Source: Paraburkholderia xenovorans LB400
Lineage (GTDB): Bacteria > Pseudomonadota > Gammaproteobacteria > Burkholderiales > Burkholderiaceae
Reading direction: 5' to 3'
NCBI RefSeq assembly: GCF_000013645.1
Contig: NC_007951.1
Location: 124,001 to 188,000, forward strand
DNA: 64,000 nt
The notes under the pieces were generated by a model, which had not been told where the DNA came from, ran no database searches, and saw only the letters and a program-made list of their open reading frames with translations. Positions 9,809 through 18,438 of this stretch are shown in pieces (positions within the stretch are counted from its first letter, which is position 1; the number at the start of each line of letters is the position of its first letter). Position numbers and translations under genes: made by a program.

Positions 9809-10339
9809 TCAGGCGGTGGCCGGTGCGTTGGCCTGCGCGGTGGCATTCGCGGCGGCGTTGGCCGTGCCGGTGGACTTCATGCCTTCGGCGCCTTCGAGCA
9901 CTGCTTTGACGATGTTGTGATAGCCCGTACAGCGGCACAGATTGCCGTCGAGCTGGGCGCGTACGTCGTCGCCGGTGAGATCCGGCTGGCGCTGGACGAG
10001 CGAGACTGCGCTCATCACCATGCCGGGCGTACAGAAGCCGCATTGCAGGCCGTGGCAATGTTTGAAGGCTGCCTGCATGGGATGCAGTGTGCCGTCTTTG
10101 GCGAGCCCCTCGATGGTGGTGATTTTCGCGCCGTCCGCCTGCACCGCGAGGATGTTGCAGGATTTGATCGCGCGTCCGTTCAGATGGACCGTGCACGCGC
10201 CGCATTGGGCTGTATCGCAGCCGACGTGTGTGCCGGTGAGACGCAGTTGCTCGCGAAGGAACTGGACTAGCAGGGTGCCAGGGTCGATTGAGGCGCTGAT
10301 GGGCGCGCCGTTCACCGTCAGACTGATGCTGATCGCCAT
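9809..10339 (-). CDS. coxS: Molybdenum hydroxylase small (2Fe-2S) subunit
   Basis: 176 residues. The plant-type [2Fe-2S] cluster cysteines are C41, C46, C49 and C61; the second, alpha-helical cluster uses C100, C103, C135 and C137 (CGFC and CRC motifs). All eight are present. The last 23 residues are an alanine-rich tail not usual in the family. First gene of the operon, with AAGGAG 8-10 bp before the ATG. The operon promoter must lie in 10340-10530 or within the neighbouring palindrome, whose edge is 190 bp upstream. Confidence 0.95.
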   Translation of the reverse strand: MAISISLTVNGAPISASIDPGTLLVQFLREQLRLTGTHVGCDTAQCGACTVHLNGRAIKSCNILAVQADGAKITTIEGLAKDGTLHPMQAAFKHCHGLQCGFCTPGMVMSAVSLVQRQPDLTGDDVRAQLDGNLCRCTGYHNIVKAVLEGAEGMKSTGTANAAANATAQANAPATA

Positions 10340-10613
10340 GAAGTTGTCTCCTTATGGGGTGAGACCGGACCTTTTTGCGGTTGTTGTTTGCCTTCGGTTG
10401 CCTGTTTTTTTTCGTGGGGCCGGTTGGGGTGTTGCGGGGTTTCTTATGGGGTTGCCGAAAAGTAAAGCACAAATTGGGCTGGGGCGCTATGGGGGGTTTT
10501 TTGACTGGTGGGTGGTTTGGGTCGTTGTTTTTTTTGTTGGCCTTTCCTTGAGTTCTTTGTGGTTTATTAGGGTTGCCCCTGTGCGGGGCGGCACTCACTT
10601 TCTTTGCATGCCG

Positions 10614-11892
10614 TGTATGGACCGGAGACATGGGTAACAGGTGTGCGGAGACATGGGTAACACTCTGGGCGAGCGAATCGCCTGGAGCCGGTTATGCCCT
10701 GGAACCCGAGAGACACCATGAATTTGCGTCTGGAATTCGTTCAACTGGCCTCGCAGGAAGGCGCCAACCGTCGTGAGTTGTGTCGGCGTTTTGGCATCAG
10801 CCCGAAGACCGGCTACAAGTGGCTCGATCGCCACGCAAAGGGTGGCGACACCGCGCTGACGGATCATTCGCGACGGCCCCAGCAGAGCCCGGCACGCACG
10901 CCACCGTCGGTCGAGCAGCGGGTGGTCGAACTGCGGCGGGCGCATCCGGCCTGGGGTGGACGCAAGATCAGCCGACGTCTGTGCGATCTGGGTCAAACGG
11001 ATGTGCCCGCGCCCAGCACCGTGACCGATATCCTGCATCGACACGGGCTGATCGAGCCGGCCGCTTCCGCCGCCGCCACGGCCTGGCAGCGCTTCGAGCA
11101 CGCGCAGCCCAACGATCTCTGGCAGATGGATTTCAAGGGCTGGTTCGACCTGCAGGACGGACGGCACTGTTCGCCACTGACCATGCTGGACGATCATTCG
11201 CGCTACAACGTGACCCTCGATGCCTGCATCAGCACCGACACCCGGATCGTGCAGCATCATCTGGAGCGCACGTTCCGCCGCTACGGGCTGCCGCTGCGCA
11301 TCAACGCGGACAATGGTTCGCCGTGGGGCAGCCCCAGCCAGCCGGGCCAGTTGACCGAACTGGCCATCTGGCTCATCCGGCTGGGCGTGCGACTGTCGCA
11401 CAGCCGCGTGGCGCATCCGCAGACCAATGGCAAGGAGGAGCGGTTTCATCGCACGCTGAAGGCCGAGGTGATCGCCGGGCGCCATTTCAGGGACCTGCGC
11501 AGCGCCCAGCAGGCGTTCGATGAGTGGCGCTCGGTCTACAACCACCAGCGCCCGCATCAGGCGCTGGACATGGCGACCCCGGTTACGCGCTATCGACCGA
11601 GCCCGCGTGCCTACCCCGAGAGCCTGCCGCCGATCGAGTACGGCGCAAACGACCACGTGCAGTACGTGAAGTGGAATGGTGAACTACGCTTCAGGAAGCA
11701 GCGCTTCAAGGTATCGAGCGCATTGCATAACCTGCCCGTGGCCATCCGGGAGCGCGTCGGTGAAGAGAACTGCTACGACCTGTTTTTTGCGCATCACCGT
11801 TTCGGAACCATCAACCTGAGTCCGCAGGAGTGAGCGGAGCATGTGTTACCCATGTCTCCGCACACCTGTTACCCATGTCTCCGGTCCATACA
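10614..11892 (+). mobile_element. IS481-family insertion sequence, copy 1 (complete)
   Basis: 1,279 bp. The ends are 50-bp perfect terminal inverted repeats (TGTATGGACCGGAGACATGG inward at 10614-10663, its complement at 11843-11892). The repeat contains the sub-motif GGAGACATGGGTAACA twice. Direct repeats CATGCCG flank it at 10607-10613 and 11893-11899, a 7-bp target duplication. Intact transposase inside. Confidence 0.95.
10694..11833 (+). CDS. IS481-family transposase, copy 1
   Basis: 379 residues with an N-terminal helix-turn-helix (ANRRELCRRFGISPKTGYKW) and a DDE integrase core: WQMDFKGWF, the second Asp in INADNGSPWG, and the Glu in NGKEERFHRTLKAEV, followed by YNHQRPHQAL. Length and motifs fit an intact, potentially active enzyme. 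An in-frame ATG at 10718 is an alternative start. Identical in protein sequence to the copy at 12660-13799. Confidence 0.95.
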   Translation: MPWNPRDTMNLRLEFVQLASQEGANRRELCRRFGISPKTGYKWLDRHAKGGDTALTDHSRRPQQSPARTPPSVEQRVVELRRAHPAWGGRKISRRLCDLGQTDVPAPSTVTDILHRHGLIEPAASAAATAWQRFEHAQPNDLWQMDFKGWFDLQDGRHCSPLTMLDDHSRYNVTLDACISTDTRIVQHHLERTFRRYGLPLRINADNGSPWGSPSQPGQLTELAIWLIRLGVRLSHSRVAHPQTNGKEERFHRTLKAEVIAGRHFRDLRSAQQAFDEWRSVYNHQRPHQALDMATPVTRYRPSPRAYPESLPPIEYGANDHVQYVKWNGELRFRKQRFKVSSALHNLPVAIRERVGEENCYDLFFAHHRFGTINLSPQE

Positions 11893-12034
11893 CATGCCGC
11901 AAAGAAAGTAAGCAAAGAAAGCGGCTTCACACCGCCAGCCCAGAAGCGGGTCCCCTGGCCTGGAGGAGGCAGTGGTGCATCTGGAATCCGTGCTCTCGCA
12001 CATTCCGCCCCGGTGACAAGGCCGTCATTCTTCC

Positions 12035-12458
12035 GGCGGCGCTCCGCGCGCCGTCGCGGTACTTCATCCACCGCCAGCCGTCTCGCGCGTCAGCCACACT
12101 TCTCAAGCCCCTGAGCGTTTCTTCCATTCGCAAACCGCCGGCCGTCTCTGCGTCAGCGACAATTCTCGAACCGCTGGCCGTCTGTCGCGCCAGCGGCATT
12201 TCCGAACCTTTGGCCGGCTGTTGCGCCGGTGGCGTTCTCGAACCTTTGGCCGGCTGTCGCGCCGGTGGCATTCTTGAACCTTTGGCCGTCTGTTGCGTCG
12301 GCGGATCTCCAAGATCCCTGGCCGTTTTGCCTCGGTGGCATTTCTCAATCTTCCGTCCATACAGTCCCTCGCCGAGGCGAAGCCGACGGCTCCCGCGACG
12401 CACAAACGCAACCTCCGTCCCGAAGCGAACCGTTCCGGCGAGCGCGGAGCGCGAGGCG
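12035..12458. other. Unique loop between palindrome arms; no gene
   Basis: 424 bp not shared between the arms. Open frames run through it on both strands but they start inside the IS-flank repeats and have no ribosome-binding site or recognisable domain. Its main content is the 36-bp tandem array listed separately. Confidence 0.7.
12071..12348. repeat. Degenerate 36-bp tandem array (about 7 full and 1 partial unit)
   Basis: Units begin at 12071, (partial 12107), 12135, 12171, 12207, 12243, 12279 and 12315, each close to 36 bp and ending in a TTCTCGAA-like stretch. The most alike are those at 12207 and 12243 (CCTTTGGCCGGCTGTTGCGC start). Several units contain a dyad: CCGGC..GCCGG in units 12207 and 12243 and CCGCTGG..CCAGCGG in unit 12171. 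Repeats are contiguous with no spacer, so this is not CRISPR. On the - strand one frame reads a 12-residue repeat of the type QRFENATGATAG. Confidence 0.85.
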
Positions 12459-12600
12459 GGAAGAATGACGGCCTTGTCACCGGGGCGGAATGTGCGAGAG
12501 CACGGATTCCAGATGCACCACTGCCCCCTCCAGGCCAGGGGACCCGCTTCTGGGCTGGCGGTGTGAAGCCGCTTTCTTTGCTTACTTTCTTTGCGGCATG

Positions 12601-13879
12601 TGTATGGACCGGAGACATGGGTAACAGGTGTGCGGAGACATGGGTAACACATGCTCCGCTCACTCCTGCGGACTCAGGTTGATGGTTCCGAAACGGTGAT
12701 GCGCAAAAAACAGGTCGTAGCAGTTCTCTTCACCGACGCGCTCCCGGATGGCCACGGGCAGGTTATGCAATGCGCTCGATACCTTGAAGCGCTGCTTCCT
12801 GAAGCGTAGTTCACCATTCCACTTCACGTACTGCACGTGGTCGTTTGCGCCGTACTCGATCGGCGGCAGGCTCTCGGGGTAGGCACGCGGGCTCGGTCGA
12901 TAGCGCGTAACCGGGGTCGCCATGTCCAGCGCCTGATGCGGGCGCTGGTGGTTGTAGACCGAGCGCCACTCATCGAACGCCTGCTGGGCGCTGCGCAGGT
13001 CCCTGAAATGGCGCCCGGCGATCACCTCGGCCTTCAGCGTGCGATGAAACCGCTCCTCCTTGCCATTGGTCTGCGGATGCGCCACGCGGCTGTGCGACAG
13101 TCGCACGCCCAGCCGGATGAGCCAGATGGCCAGTTCGGTCAACTGGCCCGGCTGGCTGGGGCTGCCCCACGGCGAACCATTGTCCGCGTTGATGCGCAGC
13201 GGCAGCCCGTAGCGGCGGAACGTGCGCTCCAGATGATGCTGCACGATCCGGGTGTCGGTGCTGATGCAGGCATCGAGGGTCACGTTGTAGCGCGAATGAT
13301 CGTCCAGCATGGTCAGTGGCGAACAGTGCCGTCCGTCCTGCAGGTCGAACCAGCCCTTGAAATCCATCTGCCAGAGATCGTTGGGCTGCGCGTGCTCGAA
13401 GCGCTGCCAGGCCGTGGCGGCGGCGGAAGCGGCCGGCTCGATCAGCCCGTGTCGATGCAGGATATCGGTCACGGTGCTGGGCGCGGGCACATCCGTTTGA
13501 CCCAGATCGCACAGACGTCGGCTGATCTTGCGTCCACCCCAGGCCGGATGCGCCCGCCGCAGTTCGACCACCCGCTGCTCGACCGACGGTGGCGTGCGTG
13601 CCGGGCTCTGCTGGGGCCGTCGCGAATGATCCGTCAGCGCGGTGTCGCCACCCTTTGCGTGGCGATCGAGCCACTTGTAGCCGGTCTTCGGGCTGATGCC
13701 AAAACGCCGACACAACTCACGACGGTTGGCGCCTTCCTGCGAGGCCAGTTGAACGAATTCCAGACGCAAATTCATGGTGTCTCTCGGGTTCCAGGGCATA
13801 ACCGGCTCCAGGCGATTCGCTCGCCCAGAGTGTTACCCATGTCTCCGCACACCTGTTACCCATGTCTCCGGTCCATACA
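12601..13879 (-). mobile_element. IS481-family insertion sequence, copy 2 (complete, inverted)
   Basis: 1,279-bp inverted copy of the element at 10614-11892 with the same 50-bp terminal inverted repeats. Flanking direct repeats CGGCATG (12594-12600 and 13880-13886) are the complement of those at copy 1, so both elements sit at exactly the same position within their arm. Confidence 0.95.
12660..13799 (-). CDS. IS481-family transposase, copy 2
   Basis: 379 residues, identical in protein sequence to copy 1 (HTH, DDE core with QMDFKGWF, ADNGSPWG, GKEERFHRTLK). Intact. Transcribed towards copy 1, so the two transposase genes converge on the 36-bp array. Confidence 0.95.
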   Translation of the reverse strand: MPWNPRDTMNLRLEFVQLASQEGANRRELCRRFGISPKTGYKWLDRHAKGGDTALTDHSRRPQQSPARTPPSVEQRVVELRRAHPAWGGRKISRRLCDLGQTDVPAPSTVTDILHRHGLIEPAASAAATAWQRFEHAQPNDLWQMDFKGWFDLQDGRHCSPLTMLDDHSRYNVTLDACISTDTRIVQHHLERTFRRYGLPLRINADNGSPWGSPSQPGQLTELAIWLIRLGVRLSHSRVAHPQTNGKEERFHRTLKAEVIAGRHFRDLRSAQQAFDEWRSVYNHQRPHQALDMATPVTRYRPSPRAYPESLPPIEYGANDHVQYVKWNGELRFRKQRFKVSSALHNLPVAIRERVGEENCYDLFFAHHRFGTINLSPQE

Positions 13880-14004
13880 CGGCATGCAAAGAAAGTGAGT
13901 GCCGCCCCGCACAGGGGCAACCCTAATAAACCACAAAGAACTCAAGGAAAGGCCAACAAAAAAACACCAACGCACCCACAAACACCAACCAGACAACCCC
14001 CCGA

Positions 14005-15396
14005 TTAGCTGCTCAACCTGGAATGCCTCCGCGAATACCCAAAATAAACAACCATCCCAACGAGCAACCAAACCACAAACGCCACCCACGTAACAGCCTG
14101 AAGATTAATCATCAGGAAAAGGCAGGAAGCAACCGCCAACACCGGCACAACCGGCACCCCAGGACACCGGAACGCCCGCGGCAATTCAGGATGCGTCTTC
14201 CGCAAAACGAGAACCGCAATCGACACCATCGAAAACGCGGCCAACGTGCCGATATTGATCAACTCGGCCAGCACATTCAACGGCACCACCGCCCCGATCA
14301 ATCCAAAGAAAATCCCCACGAGCCACGTAGTAAAAAACGGCGTAGCGAACCGCGGATGCACCCGCGAAAGCCGCGCCGGCAGCAACCCGTCGCGCGACAT
14401 GGCGAAAATCACCCGGGTCTGGCCATAAGCCATCACCAGAATCACCGTCAACATACCCAGCACGGCGCCGAGGTCGATAAACCCCGCCACCCACTTTTGC
14501 CCCGCAACCTGCAACGCGTACGAGACCGGGTGCGAAATATTCGCGAACTGCGCCGACGGCACGATGCCGGTGACGACGGCGGCCACCGCCACATACAACA
14601 CCGCGCAAACGCCCAGCGACGCAATGATTCCGATCGGCAGATCGCGCTTCGGATTCTTCACCTCTTCCGCCGCGGACGACACGGAGTCGAAACCGATGAA
14701 CGCGAAGAACATCACCGCCGCCGCGCCGAACACGCCGTTCCAGCCATTCGGCATGAACGGATGCCAGTTGGCCGGCGTCACATGAAAGACGCCCACGCAG
14801 ATGACCAGCAACACCACGATCACCTTGATCGCGACCATGATGTTGTTGATCCGCGCCGACTCGCGCACGCCGAACGACAACAGCGCCGTGATCGCCATCA
14901 TCACGAGGAACGCGGGCAGGTTGAAGAGCGTGTCGTGACCTGGCAACGCACCTGGCGCCGCCGTCAACGCAACCGGCAAGGACACGCCGAAGCCCGACAG
15001 CAACGATTGCAGATAACCCGACCAGCCCACCGAGACAGCGGAGGTGGCAAGCCCGTATTCGAGCATCAGGTCCCAGCCGATGATCCATGCGGCCAGTTCG
15101 CCGAGCGTCGCATACGAGTACGTGTAGATCGATCCCGCCACCGGAATCGTCGAGGCAAATTCTGCGTAGGCGAGGGCGGCGAAGCCGCAGGCGAGCGCCG
15201 CGATCAGGAACGAGATCATCAGCGCCGGGCCGGCCTGCACGGCGCCCGTGCCGGTCAGCACGAAAATACCGGTGCCGATAATGGCGCCGACGCCGAGGAA
15301 GGTCAGATCGAGCGCGCCGAGCGCTTTCTTCAAACCGGCGTTCTGAGCACTTGCGGCGATCATGTGCTCGACGCTCTTCTTGCGAAACAGGGACAT
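14005..15396 (-). CDS. APC-superfamily amino-acid permease (cationic amino acid transporter type)
   Basis: 463 residues from ATG 15396 (GGAG about 10 bp upstream). Twelve to thirteen hydrophobic segments. The first helix has the APC signature GVGAIIGTGIFVLTG, and later FFAFIGFDSVSSAAEEVKNP is typical of the CAT/YfnA/YhdG branch. An inner-membrane proton-coupled amino-acid importer is the likely role; the exact substrate cannot be read. The gene ends 40 bp from the palindrome edge. The region 15397-15699 between it and the next gene shows nothing recognisable beyond its own upstream region. Confidence 0.88.
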   Translation of the reverse strand: MSLFRKKSVEHMIAASAQNAGLKKALGALDLTFLGVGAIIGTGIFVLTGTGAVQAGPALMISFLIAALACGFAALAYAEFASTIPVAGSIYTYSYATLGELAAWIIGWDLMLEYGLATSAVSVGWSGYLQSLLSGFGVSLPVALTAAPGALPGHDTLFNLPAFLVMMAITALLSFGVRESARINNIMVAIKVIVVLLVICVGVFHVTPANWHPFMPNGWNGVFGAAAVMFFAFIGFDSVSSAAEEVKNPKRDLPIGIIASLGVCAVLYVAVAAVVTGIVPSAQFANISHPVSYALQVAGQKWVAGFIDLGAVLGMLTVILVMAYGQTRVIFAMSRDGLLPARLSRVHPRFATPFFTTWLVGIFFGLIGAVVPLNVLAELINIGTLAAFSMVSIAVLVLRKTHPELPRAFRCPGVPVVPVLAVASCLFLMINLQAVTWVAFVVWLLVGMVVYFGYSRRHSRLSS

Positions 15397-15699
15397 TGGC
15401 GAGGGTCTCCAGTAGTGCACGCGTGTTGCGCGCCGAATGTCGGGAAACCCACGATTTTAGCGGATCGGCACTCTGCACCGTTCTGGCGCGTGCTTTTTAC
15501 GGCATAGCCGCAAAGCCGAAGAAACCGACGGCCGCGATCCGGATGGGCGGTTCGTCCGCTGCGCGGCCAATCGCAGCAAGGGTTTCGCGCGATGCGCAGG
15601 CAGTCGGGAGGGAATTGCTCTCCTGCAAACCGGCCGTGCCGGGCGCGAGCTTTTCAGCACACACAGAGCAGCGTCGGCAGGCGTCGGCGGCGAGAGCGG

Positions 15700-16356
15700 T
15701 CAGCCCGCCATCGCGGGATTCAGATCGATGAGCCGGTTGCTCATCACGTAGAACGTCAGTTCGGCGTTGTTGCGCAGCTTCATCTTTTCGAGCAGACGGG
15801 TGCGATAAACGCTGACCGTTTTCACCGACAGCGAGAGCGCCACGGCAATATCCGTCAGCCGCTTGCCCGACGCGAGCATGCACAGCGTCTGATATTCGCG
15901 GTCGGAGAGCTTTTCGTGCGGCATCTGTTCGCCGTCGAAGGAAACGTAGTCCGCGAGCGCCTCGGCCATCGCCGGGCTCACGTATTTGCGGCCTGCCGCG
16001 ACCTGCTGGAGCGCGCCGATCATCTGCGTGGCGTCGACGGTTTTCGACAGGTAGCCGGCGGCGCCCGCTTTCAGCGCGCGCACGGCGTACTGGTCCTCGC
16101 GGTACATCGAGAACATCAGCACGGCCACGCGCGGCGCCTTGCGCTTCAGACGCTTGAGTACTTCGACGCCGTTCATGTCGGGCAGCGAAATGTCCAGCAG
16201 CACCACGTCGTAGCTGAACCGGGCGACGGCGTCGAGCGCTTCGGCACCGCTTTGCGCTTCGGTCACTTCGCGCGCCACGCCGCGGTCGAGCAGCAACTGA
16301 CGGACGCCCTGGCGAACCACTGCGTGATCATCGACGAGCAGAATGCGCAGGCTCAT
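15700..16356 (-). CDS. NarL/FixJ-family response regulator
   Basis: 218 residues from ATG 16356. Receiver domain with acidic pair DD (9-10), phosphoacceptor Asp55 in VVLLDISLPDMNG and the conserved Lys in GYLSKTVD. C-terminal LuxR-type HTH (LSDREYQTLCMLASGKRLTD, then VKTVSVYRTRLLEKM). Lies 10 bp downstream of the histidine kinase gene with which it forms a pair. Target genes are unknown. Confidence 0.93.
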   Translation of the reverse strand: MSLRILLVDDHAVVRQGVRQLLLDRGVAREVTEAQSGAEALDAVARFSYDVVLLDISLPDMNGVEVLKRLKRKAPRVAVLMFSMYREDQYAVRALKAGAAGYLSKTVDATQMIGALQQVAAGRKYVSPAMAEALADYVSFDGEQMPHEKLSDREYQTLCMLASGKRLTDIAVALSLSVKTVSVYRTRLLEKMKLRNNAELTFYVMSNRLIDLNPAMAG

Positions 16357-16366
16357 GACGTCACGC

Positions 16367-17233
16367 TCACGATTGCAGGGCGTGCCGACGGGCGCGCGGC
16401 GCGTGCGCCAGCATGGCGTCCCAGGCAAAGCGCGCGCGAACGATGGTTCCGCGCGACTGCGTGCCGTTGCCGCTGTCGTCGCCGTTGCGCTCCGCATCGG
16501 CGCGCCGTGCGCTGACGCGCAGCGTGCCGTCGAAGGCCGCGCAGCGCGCCTGCATGCCGCTCAGACCGAAATGGCCGTGTCGGCCGCCAGCGTTGCGCGT
16601 GACGCCGATGCCGTCGTCGGTCACGATCAGCGTGAGGTGGCGGCGGCTGGTTTCGATGCGCACGTCGGCGGATTCGGCGCGCGCGTGTTTGGCAATATTG
16701 TTCAGCGCTTCCTGCGCGACGCGGAATACGGCGAGCGCGGCGTCGGCGGGCAGGCGGGTGAGGCGCACGTCGGCGGCGCAGATGAAACTCGTGCGCAATT
16801 GCGTGCGCGCGGCGAAGTCGCCGCTCCAGTGGGCCAACGCGCCGACAATGCCCGCTTCGAGCGACGGCGCATGCAGTTCCGCGACAGCCTGGCGGCTGGC
16901 TTCGCACGCGGCATCGAGCGAGCGGTTCGCCACGGCGAGCGCGGCGGCACACTGCGGCGGGGCATCGGCGGGCAGCCAGGTTTCGACGCCGGCGAGCGCG
17001 AAGCGGGTGGCGGTCAGCTCGGCGCCTACGCCATCGTGCAACTCGCGCGCCACATGACGGCAAGCGGCTTCCTGCGCCCGGACGAGCTCGGCCGAGAGTT
17101 CGCGCACCCGGGCGCGCAACCGTTCGATTTCCAGGTGGGTCGACGAAGCAGGCGCAGCGGACGCGCCGGATCCTTCACGTGCCGATGACGCGGGAAGATG
17201 GGCGGCGAACGGGACGACAGTCGACGTATCCAT
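16367..17233 (-). CDS. Cytoplasmic NarX/DegS-type sensor histidine kinase
   Basis: 288 residues; AGGAAGG precedes the ATG at 17233. A coiled-coil stretch (about residues 34-55) leads into a HisKA_3 dimerisation segment with RHVARELHDGVGAEL, where His66 is the phosphorylation site. The ATPase domain has the N box EALNNIAKHA and G box TDDGIGV. No membrane helix or PAS/GAF sensor domain is visible, so it is a soluble kinase with an unknown input. The 434 bp upstream (to 17667) hold the fpr terminator and an AT-richer stretch that should carry the promoter. Confidence 0.92.
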   Translation of the reverse strand: MDTSTVVPFAAHLPASSAREGSGASAAPASSTHLEIERLRARVRELSAELVRAQEAACRHVARELHDGVGAELTATRFALAGVETWLPADAPPQCAAALAVANRSLDAACEASRQAVAELHAPSLEAGIVGALAHWSGDFAARTQLRTSFICAADVRLTRLPADAALAVFRVAQEALNNIAKHARAESADVRIETSRRHLTLIVTDDGIGVTRNAGGRHGHFGLSGMQARCAAFDGTLRVSARRADAERNGDDSGNGTQSRGTIVRARFAWDAMLAHAPRARRHALQS

Positions 17234-17600
17234 GACCTTCCTTCTCAGAATGCAATGCGGACGGCGAAGCGGGTACGCCGTGGCGGCGCGAAGACGAAAG
17301 AACGCATACGGGTCTCAGGCCTCCAGGTGCAAGCCATTGCGCTTAGGGCGCAACAGCCGGATCGCTACAGTGTGACGTAACGAAATTTACATTCAGTAAC
17401 ATGGCGGGCAGGCCACGACAGGCGTGTCAATTTGACTGACAATGCGCCGCGATGATATCTCATAAATAGGAAAAATGCAGTCGCACCAAGGGTTAGCGGC
17501 TTGATTTCACGCAATCCATGATGTTTTGTCACGCAATTCCTGTAGGAAGAATGCTGACGCGGAATGTCGTGCGGAAGACATCGATTTGTAACCGGGCAAT

Positions 17601-17625
17601 AAAAAAGGAGCCCGAAGGCTCCTTT
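17601..17625 (-). terminator. Rho-independent terminator of fpr
   Basis: AAAGGAGCC-CGAA-GGCTCCTTT hairpin at 17604-17625. Reading leftward the stem is followed by a run of six T (17606-17601 on the - strand), 42 bp past the fpr stop. Confidence 0.85.
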
Positions 17626-17667
17626 CCCTGATTCCGCGGCCAGTGCCGCAAAAATCCAACCGTGGCT

Positions 17668-18438
17668 TCAGCCAACGAACGCTTTTTCGACCACGTAGTG
17701 ACCCGGCGCGTTGTTGCTGCCTTCCTGGAAGCCCAGATCGTCGAGCAGCTTGCGCGTGTCGCGCAGCATGTGCGGGCTGCCGCACAGCATGACGCGGTCG
17801 TTTTCGAGCGAGAAGCCCGGCACGCCGAGGTCGGCGAACAGCTTTTCGGTTTCGATCAGTTCGGTGATGCGGCCGCGGTTCTGGAACGCTTCGCGCGTGA
17901 CGGTGGGGTAGTACAGCAGCTTTTCCTGCACCAGTTCGCCCAGATGCTCGTGCGCCGGCAGGTGATCCGTGATGTATTCCTTGTACGCCAGTTCGTCGAC
18001 GAAACGGCAGGTGTGCGTGAGCACGACGCGCTCGTAGCGGTCGTAAATGTCGGGATCCTTGATGATCGACATGAACGGCGCCAGCCCCGTGCCGGTGGAC
18101 AGCAGCCACAGCGTCTTGCCCGGCAGCAGGTTGTCGGCCACCAGCGTGCCGACCGGCTTCTTGCCGATCAGGACTTCGTCGCCGACCTTCAGATGCTGCA
18201 AACGCGACGTGAGCGGGCCGTCCTGCACCTTGATGCTCAGGAATTCGAGGTGTTCTTCGTAGTTCGCACTCGCGAGGCTGTAGGCGCGGATCAGCGGCTT
18301 GCCGTCGACTTCGAGACCCACCATCGTGAACTGGCCGTTTTCGAAACGGAACGACGGATCGCGCGTGCAGGTGAAGCTGAAAAGCGTATCGGTCCAGTGA
18401 TGGACGCTCAGGACGGTTTGTGAATTCAGGTTGCTCAT
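17668..18438 (-). CDS. fpr: Ferredoxin/flavodoxin-NADP+ reductase
   Basis: 256 residues from ATG 18438. FAD-binding motif IRAYSLASAN, NADP-binding GTGLAPFMSIIKD and the bacterial C-terminus ending VEKAFVG fit the short proteobacterial Fpr family. It exchanges electrons between NADPH and ferredoxin or flavodoxin and is often part of the oxidative-stress response. Single-gene unit with its own terminator. Confidence 0.93.
   Translation of the reverse strand: MSNLNSQTVLSVHHWTDTLFSFTCTRDPSFRFENGQFTMVGLEVDGKPLIRAYSLASANYEEHLEFLSIKVQDGPLTSRLQHLKVGDEVLIGKKPVGTLVADNLLPGKTLWLLSTGTGLAPFMSIIKDPDIYDRYERVVLTHTCRFVDELAYKEYITDHLPAHEHLGELVQEKLLYYPTVTREAFQNRGRITELIETEKLFADLGVPGFSLENDRVMLCGSPHMLRDTRKLLDDLGFQEGSNNAPGHYVVEKAFVG

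Larger units (their letters stand above)
10529..13964. repeat. 3.4 kb near-perfect palindrome (1,506-bp inverted arms)
   Basis: Bases 10529-12034 are the reverse complement of 12459-13964. In the transposase coding parts the two encoded proteins are identical, and in the flanks I read base by base the only difference is at 11967/12526 (A against G). Each arm holds one full IS481-type element plus about 85 bp outside and 142 bp inside it. The arms end at a T tract (10528-10535) and A tract (13958-13964). The non-IS parts (for example GCAAAGAAAGTAAG and GTGCGGGGCGGCACTCAC) resemble dispersed intergenic repeats of Paraburkholderia, from memory. A 424-bp unique loop joins the arms. Confidence 0.95.

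Noticed and set aside
7393..9909. Long + strand open frame opposite coxL
   Set aside because: Arg/His/Gly-rich, no domains, no ribosome-binding site; an antisense shadow caused by high GC in the third codon position of coxL. The same holds for frames opposite other genes.
12071..12348. Possible CRISPR array
   Set aside because: Units are contiguous, degenerate along their whole length and have no constant repeat with variable spacers; no cas genes nearby.
10614..13879. Composite transposon carrying cargo
   Set aside because: The 708 bp between the two IS copies hold no gene, and the inverted homology extends beyond the IS ends on both sides, which fits duplication or conversion better than joint transposition.
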